Assembly (NCBI RefSeq): GCF_014199985.1
Contig: NZ_JACHOS010000016.1
Span: 1 to 64,000, forward strand
Source of the DNA: Methylorubrum rhodesianum
GTDB taxonomy: Bacteria > Pseudomonadota > Alphaproteobacteria > Rhizobiales > Beijerinckiaceae
Length of the DNA: 64,000 nt
Direction of reading: 5' to 3'
Shown here: positions 37,601 through 42,879 of the stretch, piece after piece
How the letters are laid out: each line of letters starts with the position of its first letter
How positions within the stretch are numbered: position 1 is the stretch's first letter
Translations under genes and position numbers: made by a program
The notes under the pieces: generated by a model
What the model was told of the DNA's origin: nothing
Seen by the model: only the letters and a program-made list of their open reading frames with translations
Databases searched by the model: none

Positions 37601-37709
37601 GGATCGGCCGCTGATCCAGAGGTTGACCCTCACCATCCAGCGCATGGTGCAGCGAGGGAGCGTCATAGGGCGAGTTGAGGATCGGCTGCTCGAAGAATGG
37701 CTTCGCCAC
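34668..37709 (-). CDS. Type III Res-like DEAD/DEAH helicase-endonuclease
   Basis: A 1013-residue restriction subunit. Walker A is MATGAGKTT (~176-184), the DEAH box is NDEAHHCY (~312-319), and SATPF lies near residue 369. The superfamily 2 motif VSMLTEGWDANTVTHILG is followed by QVVGRGLRR. A PD-(D/E)xK nuclease signature is near the C-terminus: PDFIIRL (~932) with ETKG (~951-954). The N-terminal pattern (ILNSPYDAP, NPTPIINEIRGHV, PFFCQVEAVETAIWLTEV) resembles the family I remember as BPTD_3080-type restriction endonucleases. GTG start with AGGA 4-8 bases upstream. It is the first gene of the island operon, presumably cutting unmodified invading DNA together with its Mod partner. Confidence 0.88.
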   Translation of the reverse strand: MAKPFFEQPILNSPYDAPSLHHALDGEGQPLDQRPIQGRRRSSLITPVPKSKKQRGKGTQASLGLGDGAGLSSAEQAYNPTPIINEIRGHVASWRALPNPADWGVTPTTQRLLQHWRRDIGWHGPRPFFCQVEAVETAIWLTEVAGRQRQYAHLIRHIEGANEGANPGLPRLALKMATGAGKTTVMAMLIAWQTINAVRSPNAKHFTRGFLLVTPGITIRDRLRVLMPGDPDAYYSKRELVPTDMLHDLGQAKIVLTNYHAFKRRETLEISKVGRSLLQGRHAPIDTIESEGAMLQRVCRELLPIKNLVVINDEAHHCYREKPGGADEGAIAAEDREEAKRNAEAARLWISGIEALKRKVGVRAVYDLSATPFFLRGSGYLEGTLFPWTVSDFSLIDAIECGIVKLPRVPIADNAATGEVPLYRELWEHIGKAMPKKGAGKAGTLDPLSHVFPSQLQTALHALYGHYEKTSEAWERAGIDVPPVFIVVCNNTATSKLVYEWIAGFERPNADGEPETRHVGHLRLFRNYDDNRQRLAKPNTLLIDSEQLESGEALDPAFREMAAAEIEQFRRERIERGVDAVTAAETTDADLLREVMNTVGRKGRLGERIRCVVSVSMLTEGWDANTVTHILGVRAFGTQLLCEQVVGRGLRRQSYELNDKGLFNVEYADILGIPFSFTAEPVVSVPAAPRKLTRVQALRERAGLEIGFPRVEGYRVDLPNERLTAHFTDDSRLTLTPENVGPAKVLMSGIVGEQETLDAEESFKAMRPSELSFKLAKRLLETRLRDPDGGLPVHLFGQAQRMVRQWLDGDYLVAQGVPRAAVLYPQLAEQAVEFIYLACQRSVSDAKRIKAVLDPYNPAGSTRFVNFTTSKPVWDTDPRKCHVSHVVLDSDWEAELARVLEAHPRVLAYVKNQGLGFEVPYRDGAVPRRYRPDFIIRLDTGAPEPLNLVLETKGYRGTDAQLKAETMAASWVPGVNALAGHGRWAFFEFREVFVIEETFADLVHTLIDRSKAA

Positions 37710-37854
37710 GATCCTAGTCCCCTCATGGGCGCGTTTGGCACGCGCACCTTGTGGTCGTGGATACCAACCTCACTGACCCTTCGCGAGGTTGACGAGGCCA
37801 CCTTCTCACGAAAGCGCGACCACAGTGTTTCCCGTGCAACGGTGGTCACCACGC

Positions 37855-38061
37855 ATGTGGACCGTGACGCGCGAGCAGATCGAATTTGACAGCCTCGTTG
37901 TCGATCAACTGACCGCCCAGGGCGTGATGGAGCCGGGCTTGCTCCGAAAGCTCCCCTCCACGGACGTTGAACCCCAGGTGTCGGAGCAGGTCTTCGATGA
38001 CGCGGAGACGAGCCGGCTGTTCGAGGTCATCGACACGCTGAACAGGAGCGCGGTGGCGTAA
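37855..38061 (+). pseudogene. C-terminal remnant of a type I restriction subunit (HsdR)
   Basis: The frame encodes 68 residues: TREQIEFDSLVVDQLTAQGV, then MEPGLLRKLPSTDVEPQVSE and FDDAETSRLFEVIDTLNRSAV. This follows the EcoEI-type HsdR C-terminal pattern (TpeQxxFxxxvvxxLtxxGvmdpxxLyxxPftd...lF...vxxlxxvixxlNxxA). No motor or nuclease domain precedes it, so only the tail survives. It lies divergently next to the Res-like gene at the island's far end and records an earlier type I restriction locus. Confidence 0.6.
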
Positions 38062-38450
38062 GTGCCGAAAGGCAGTGTGGGCCCGCGATCCTGGCTAGGG
38101 CGTGCGAGACCTTGAAGCCGTCCTCTACTGCCTCCACTCCGCCAAGGATGCTCTGCGAAGCTCGTGGACGCAGAAGGCACTCCCTTGCCGTGCGAGTAGC
38201 TATTCTAGGACCTCGTTCTGTCCGGCTCCAGACATGCGAAGCAGTTCGGTCCGAATACCACCGCACGCCTCCCCGTTCGCATACGCCTCCGGAGTGCCGA
38301 GATTGGGCTCTTGGATTCTGCTCTCGAGCGGCCGCGGACGTGGCCCAATTGTGCCGTGCCGCGCTCGCGGCCGTTGGATCGCTTGCGCTCAGCGAGCTAA
38401 GTTTCTGATGTTCCAGGAGGCACTTAGTGGACTGGAGAGCTGGGTCCTCC
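38062..38450. other. Island right flank without recognisable genes
   Basis: About 390 bases between the HsdR remnant and the right repeat. All frames give arginine/serine-rich shadows. It is probably debris of the deleted type I locus or of an integration module. No integrase remnant is recognisable. Confidence 0.35.
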
Positions 38451-38520
38451 GCCTTCGGAGGGCAACGCTCTATCCAGCTGAGCTACGGGTGCTGACCGTG
38501 GCCCGTGAGTAGCCCAACTG
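38451..38520 (+). repeat. Right copy of 70-bp direct repeat (tRNA-Arg 5' half)
   Basis: Identical to 25776-25845. On the minus strand it gives the tRNA acceptor 5' strand, D-arm and most of the anticodon arm, after which the sequence departs from a tRNA, so no functional tRNA exists here. Similarity to the left end continues imperfectly to about 38636, including a degraded tRNA-like sequence on the plus strand. Confidence 0.85.
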
Positions 38521-38975
38521 CGCGGCCGACGCAACGGCGCTGTGCGGGGCGGTGGGATGCCCTGATCGCTCAAGCGGAAGGCTGCGTAGCCCTCAAAGGC
38601 AAAGGTTACACGTTCGAATCGTTTCCGGTGAGCCAATCATAAACCATTATTTTTACTTACATTTTCACGAGACCCGTGAAAGCTCCATCTAGCGTTTTTG
38701 AAATGCCTGTCACGCCTTGTCACAAGCGACAGGTCACGAATCAGGGCGACTATCCGAAAGCGGGGGCGTTCCTGGCAGGTTCGGGTACGACAGGTCGGTC
38801 TTTTCACTCGGCCGAAATCGTTTTCTTCCAAGGCGCACACAGCGCCCACGGCGAGGCCAGTGTTCTCTGCAATCGGTCAGGCTGCAGGAGGCTGGCGACG
38901 CCGAGGAACGGTTTAGGTCGTACAAACGTCTCTCGTGACCTGTCCTCGCGCCACGCGGCGTACCGGTTCGAGAGC

Positions 38976-40211
38976 ATGCTCGCCACCACTCACCTCGCCC
39001 TCATCAACGTCTTCACCGGCGACATCCAAGGAGGCCTCGGCCCGTTCCTGGGCACTTGGCTCGCGGAGTCCGGAGGCTGGTCGCCTGCGCGCGTCGGGTT
39101 CGTCACGACGCTGGTAGGGGTCGGCGCCCTGTTCCTGAGCGGGCCTGCCGGAGCCGTCGTCGACCGGATCGGGCGGCCCCGCTTGCTCATCGCGGCCGCC
39201 TGTGCTGCCATCCTCGCGGGCACGTTGCTCATCCTGCCAGCCAAATCCTTCGCGGCCGTGTTCGCCGCCCAGATGGTAGCCGCCGCCGGCGGCGTGCTGC
39301 TGTTGCCTGCCATCACCGAACTGACCCTCGGCATTGTTGGAAAGGACCGTTTTCCTAAGCAGCAGGGCCGTAACCAAGCCTACAACCACCTTGGTATCCT
39401 GATCGCGGCCGGCTTGATCAGCTTCGGAACCGCTTATTTCGGTGCTGCCGTGGCTTTTTGGGTGCTCGGGGCCATGGCCGTGCTCGCCATCGTTGCCACA
39501 CTGACGACGCCGGGCCACTGCTACAACGGGCGCCGCGCCGTCGGCTGGAAGGAAGACGACCCGGACGACAAACCGGAGCGCGCCACGACCCGCAGCGTGC
39601 TCTCGAACCGCAAGCTGTTGGTGCTGGCGGTAGCGCTCGCCCTGTTCAACCTCGGCAACGGCGGGATGCTGACCCTGCTCGGCCAGAAGCTCGTCGCCGC
39701 CGGCACCGACGCAACGGCCTGGACCGCCCGCTACGTCATGGTGGCGCAATTGGTGATGATCCCGGTGGCGCTGTTCGCGGGCTCGCTCGCCGACAAGCGC
39801 GGTCGTCGCAAGCTCCTGTTGGTCGCCCTGGCGGTGTTGCCCGTGCGCGCAGCCCTGTCCGCCTTCATCGACGACCCGGTGTGGCTGATCTCGGCCGAGA
39901 TCCTCGACGGAGTGGCGTCCGGCATCGTAGGCGTGGCCGTGCCGGTGGTGGTGGCCGATCTCACCTGGGGCTCAGGCCGAACCCAGACGGCGCTCGGCAC
40001 TGTCAACGCGGTACAGGGCATCGGCGGCGCGCTCTCGGCTTGGTACGGCGGCCTCGCCCAGTCCGTTCTCGGCTGGAGTGGCTCGTTCCTGGCGCTCGGG
40101 GCACCTGCCCTGATCGCGCTGGCCCTCGTCGTCTGGCTCGATGCGACCTCTGAACCCGGCCGCCGAACCCGGCGGCGCGAACGCCTGGCCGCCAGCCTGA
40201 AGCCCGCCTGA
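38976..40211 (+). CDS. Major facilitator superfamily transporter
   Basis: A polytopic transporter of about 411 residues with 10-12 predicted membrane segments. GDIQGGLGPFLGTWLAE follows the first segment, and the typical loop 2-3 motif appears as GAVVDRIGRPRLL, with a second-half counterpart GSLADKRGRRKLLL. These are classic MFS 'G-x-x-x-D-R-x-G-R' signatures. The open frame extends 100 codons further upstream, but that segment is not membrane-like and lies in the post-island junction; ATG 38976 with a weak GAGAG site is my choice. The substrate is unknown. It lies just outside the island. Confidence 0.82.
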   Translation: MLATTHLALINVFTGDIQGGLGPFLGTWLAESGGWSPARVGFVTTLVGVGALFLSGPAGAVVDRIGRPRLLIAAACAAILAGTLLILPAKSFAAVFAAQMVAAAGGVLLLPAITELTLGIVGKDRFPKQQGRNQAYNHLGILIAAGLISFGTAYFGAAVAFWVLGAMAVLAIVATLTTPGHCYNGRRAVGWKEDDPDDKPERATTRSVLSNRKLLVLAVALALFNLGNGGMLTLLGQKLVAAGTDATAWTARYVMVAQLVMIPVALFAGSLADKRGRRKLLLVALAVLPVRAALSAFIDDPVWLISAEILDGVASGIVGVAVPVVVADLTWGSGRTQTALGTVNAVQGIGGALSAWYGGLAQSVLGWSGSFLALGAPALIALALVVWLDATSEPGRRTRRRERLAASLKPA

Positions 40212-40289
40212 CGCCGAGCACCGGATGGCGCTTGCGCCCGGAAGCTTCTTGGGCCCCGGATCTTATTGGGCCCGGCCTCCAAGCCATGC

Positions 40290-40310
40290 GTCGAATGCAT
40301 TGCATTCGAC
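40290..40310. repeat. 21-bp perfect palindrome downstream of the MFS gene
   Basis: Arms GTCGAATGCA and TGCATTCGAC flank a single central T. It lies 79 bases after the MFS stop and 95 bases before a small gene. With an almost absent loop it is a poor terminator and a better candidate for an operator or dispersed repeat. Confidence 0.5.
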
Positions 40311-40404
40311 GAGAACGGTTTTCGTGCTTCGACCGTTGCAGTCTCCTCCCATCGCCTGTCCCTCAGGCCGCCCGGCAAGCGGCCGCTGCGAAAGGAGGAG
40401 GACC

Positions 40405-40629
40405 ATGGCGTCCCTTCTGGACCACGAACCCGGCGAATGCCGGACGCCGGCGTTCCGCCGTGGCTTCGTGCACGGGGCGCAGGTGCTGTTCGACGTGGCG
40501 GGCGGCCTTCCTTCGGAGGAACAGGCGCTCCTGCTGCGAGATGAGCTGAACCGGTGGGTGCGGAGCTGGACCGCCGGACCCGGCGAGGCCGAGGCGCCGC
40601 CACCTGCCACCGCGCTGCTGCCCCCATGA
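40405..40629 (+). CDS. Small hypothetical protein
   Basis: A 74-residue acidic soluble protein. The ATG is preceded by an excellent ribosome site (AAAGGAGGAGGACC), the best in the window. The middle (FRRGFVHGAQVLFDVAGGLP, then SEEQALLLRDELNRWVRSW) looks like an amphipathic helical pair; the tail is proline-rich. Its stop (TGA) overlaps an ATG (ATGA) that opens the frame of the next gene, so the two are probably co-expressed. No family is recognised. Confidence 0.65.
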   Translation: MASLLDHEPGECRTPAFRRGFVHGAQVLFDVAGGLPSEEQALLLRDELNRWVRSWTAGPGEAEAPPPATALLPP

Positions 40630-40811
40630 CAGCGCCTCGCCAGGAACAGGGCGACCTCGCGACCGACGCAGGCCGGCACGCATCCGCGGCAGCGGGCCGA
40701 GCCGAGCTTGACCGGGCGCTCGAACGGCGAAGTCCTGCGGAGCGCTCGGCCTTCTGGAACGCGGTGGACCGCCTCTACACTTTCGTCGAGACCCATTCTC
40801 AGGGTGAGACC

Positions 40812-41294
40812 ATGACGCCGCCGACAGCAGGAGAGCCCACACATTCCAAGGCGTCGGCGTCGCGCGCCTTCACCACCTTCGCGGGCAAGGTGGCCAAGTG
40901 GGCCGGCCATCCCCTCGCCTTTGCTTTGGGGAGCGCTACCGTCGTCGGCTGGGCCGTCAGCGGGCCGTTCTTCGGTTACTCGGAGACCTGGCAGCTCGTC
41001 ATCAACACGGGCACCACCATCGTGACCTTCCTGATGGTGTTCCTGATCCAGAACTCGCAGAACCGGGACGGGGCGGCCATCCAAGCCAAGCTCGACGAGC
41101 TCATCCGGGCGAGCGCGGCCCAGAACCGCTACATCGGCATCGAGAACCTCACCGAGGAGGAACTCGACGAGTTGCGACGGCGCTGCGAAACTCGGGCTCA
41201 GGCCGAGCGCCTGGACAACGCTCGCGAAGCGGCCGACGAAGCCGAGGCCAGAGCACGGGACCGGGCGAAGGCGGCGGCGGAGCGGGTCGGCTAG
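40812..41294 (+). CDS. Low-affinity iron permease-like membrane protein
   Basis: A 160-residue protein with two to three membrane segments: HPLAFALGSATVVGWAVSGP, then FFGYSETWQLVINTGTTIV and TFLMVFLIQNSQNRDGAAIQ. The sequence FLIQNSQNRDGAAIQAKLDELI is the hallmark of the low-affinity iron permease family. A long charged, probably helical C-terminal tail follows. The chosen ATG has AGGGTGA upstream and puts the conserved part near the N-terminus. An in-frame ATG at 40626 overlapping the previous stop would add 62 soluble residues and is a real alternative. Iron transport by this bacterial family is not well proven. Confidence 0.8.
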   Translation: MTPPTAGEPTHSKASASRAFTTFAGKVAKWAGHPLAFALGSATVVGWAVSGPFFGYSETWQLVINTGTTIVTFLMVFLIQNSQNRDGAAIQAKLDELIRASAAQNRYIGIENLTEEELDELRRRCETRAQAERLDNAREAADEAEARARDRAKAAAERVG

Positions 41295-41618
41295 CCGAAC
41301 GCGGTCCCGCCGGTGTGGAAGCGCCTGGAGGTGAGCTCGAGACCATGAAGGACATCGACTCGGCTGCGCTGGCAGGAACGGTCTATGTCTCGGCGGTCCG
41401 CGCCATGAGGGGCAGTTCGCCCCCCGGTCAGGGTTCGGAAGGCCAGTATCCGGCAACTCTCGCCACGTCGGCGACATCGCTGGCCGCTGTCGGCCGGGTT
41501 GCCGGCCTGCCTGCAGATCCCTGCTGAGGCCCGGAAAACCTCTTCGAAAACCTTTTGGCGGGCGCGGCAGGCGTGTCTGTGGGGATACGCATCAGCAGCG
41601 CTCGCCACTGTACCGCCG
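41295..41618. other. Intergenic region between convergent genes
   Basis: About 320 bases without a convincing frame. No strong hairpin was found, and nothing is recognisable. Confidence 0.35.
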
Positions 41619-42203
41619 TCACGGCGCGCGGCACTCCATCGCTGTTGCCGCCTCGAAGACGCTGAGCGCCCTGCGTCGAACTTCGAGGGACGCGCTCGTG
41701 CTATCCGAAAGGGCGGATGTCTCGCGCTTCAGGGCGGCGTCGCAGGCGCAAGAGCTGTAACCGGCCGCATCGTAGCAGACGTCGTGGCGCATGCACGCGG
41801 CGTCGAGGTCGTCGGTTGGCGGCAGCCCCTCGCCGCGCTGACCCTTGCCGCAGTAGTTCCCATGAAACAGTTCCTTACCGGCGACGACCCGGCCGAGGTC
41901 GCCTTTCGGCGGTGCCGGCGCCTCGGCTTGGCCGCTCGGGTTCAGATCGTTGGCCGGTCCGCCAGCCTTGGAGCCAGAGGCGCGCAAGGCCTTCGGGATA
42001 CCCGAGCGCTCACCGGGTTCGTTCAGGGCCTCCCCAGCTCGGCCATTCGGGTCCGAAATGTCCGGTAGTGGCGGGGGCGGCCCTTGCCGAGGTTCGTCTC
42101 CCTCGACGGATTCGCCAGGCACTTCCTGGACGCCTTGCGCCACGGAAGCGTGCGGGCAGGCCACGAGCAGCAGCGCAAGCAGTGCGAGGAAAGGTGGTCT
42201 CAA
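41619..42203 (-). CDS. Lipoprotein with phospholipase A2-like domain
   Basis: A 194-residue exported protein. The N-terminus has a signal with a lipobox-like LVAC (Cys16), suggesting lipid anchoring, then a proline-rich disordered linker (~25-105). The C-terminal domain carries the secreted phospholipase A2 signature: GNYCGKG (calcium-loop-like), LDAACMRHDVCY (catalytic His140-Asp141) and CACDAAL. Conserved cysteines fit two or more disulfides. If active it would hydrolyse phospholipids at the envelope or outside. The predicted start is TTG with weak G-rich pairing, so the N-terminus is tentative. It is a single gene with no immunity or secretion partner adjacent. Confidence 0.72.
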   Translation of the reverse strand: MRPPFLALLALLLVACPHASVAQGVQEVPGESVEGDEPRQGPPPPLPDISDPNGRAGEALNEPGERSGIPKALRASGSKAGGPANDLNPSGQAEAPAPPKGDLGRVVAGKELFHGNYCGKGQRGEGLPPTDDLDAACMRHDVCYDAAGYSSCACDAALKRETSALSDSTSASLEVRRRALSVFEAATAMECRAP

Positions 42204-42727
42204 GGATGGCCCCCGGATTGGCGCCCCCTTAACTCAAAGTTCGACTTTTCCGTTCCGGGACTGTCGCACCACGGACAGGAAGAATCGCCGGCCATGGGTC
42301 GGCACCGTATCCCCCGCAGGAAGTGAAACGGCAGGAAGACGCGCTTCAGGACGGCCATGCGAGAAGAGAAGAACCAGTAGCAGGGCCGAGAGGACCCAAG
42401 GCGGCGACTAGGCCATGCTCCGACGATACTCGGATCCGAATGCCCCCATCGACGGAAGAGCTTTCAATCAAAATGGAAGACGGCGACTGGCCGGTGGATT
42501 GCCGAGCATCAGGATCGCGCCAGGAGCGGACGTCTATTCGATGCCGGGTCGCGGACATCCGGTGCTAAAGGATCGACGGACCCCTGTCGACCGAAAGCAG
42601 TCAGCCGGCTTGTGAGCGCCGAGCGACCGGCCCCACGCTAAGGCAGATACTCAGATTCGGACGGCCGACGGCCCGGTATGGACCGATGGGGATCTGCTTC
42701 AGAGCGGTTCGATCGAACAGAAGCGAC
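42204..42727. other. Intergenic region, no gene recognised
   Basis: About 520 bases between the phospholipase-like gene's start and the hairpin that closes the fdh1 operon. Frames are short and of shadow composition. The promoter of the minus-strand lipoprotein should be at its left side. Confidence 0.35.
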
Positions 42728-42756
42728 GACGCACGCGCGCTTTGCGCGCGTGCGTC
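42728..42756. terminator. Strong hairpin downstream of fdh1A
   Basis: A 13-bp perfect stem (GACGCACGCGCGC with GCGCGCGTGCGTC) with a TTT loop lies about 125 bases past the minus-strand fdh1A stop. It is the most stable hairpin in the window by eye and the likely end of the fdh1 transcript, although a U tract is lacking. Confidence 0.65.
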
Positions 42757-42879
42757 CGACAGCCGCCCCTCTTCGCTCAGCTGTTCTCGATACGCACTGC
42801 GGCACCTTTGATCGTTGAGGCACGTCGCGCGTGACGTCCGTGGCGGTGCGCCCCAACGCACCGCCCGTTCAGCGTTCGA

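Larger units (their letters stand above)
25776..38520. mobile_element. 12.7-kb genomic island inserted at tRNA-Arg(CCG), carrying a restriction-type defence operon
   Basis: The boundaries are a perfect 70-bp direct repeat, extended by about 110 bp of imperfect similarity. The interior contains one five-gene minus-strand operon (helicase-nuclease, DUF262/HNH, methyltransferase, UvrD fusion, decayed gene) and a type I restriction remnant. Two interior patches (about 29060-29840 and 31380-32130) are clearly AT-rich compared with the chromosome. No intact integrase or recombinase is inside, so it is either mobilised in trans or no longer mobile. The repeat consists of the tRNA 5' half plus its upstream flank rather than the more usual 3' end. 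Confidence 0.8.

Noticed and set aside
26056..37709. BREX, DISARM or plain type III restriction
   Set aside because: No PglZ, BrxC/BrxL, DrmA/B or phospholipase-D genes are present, so BREX and DISARM do not fit. The extra DUF262 and UvrD-fusion genes go beyond plain type III.
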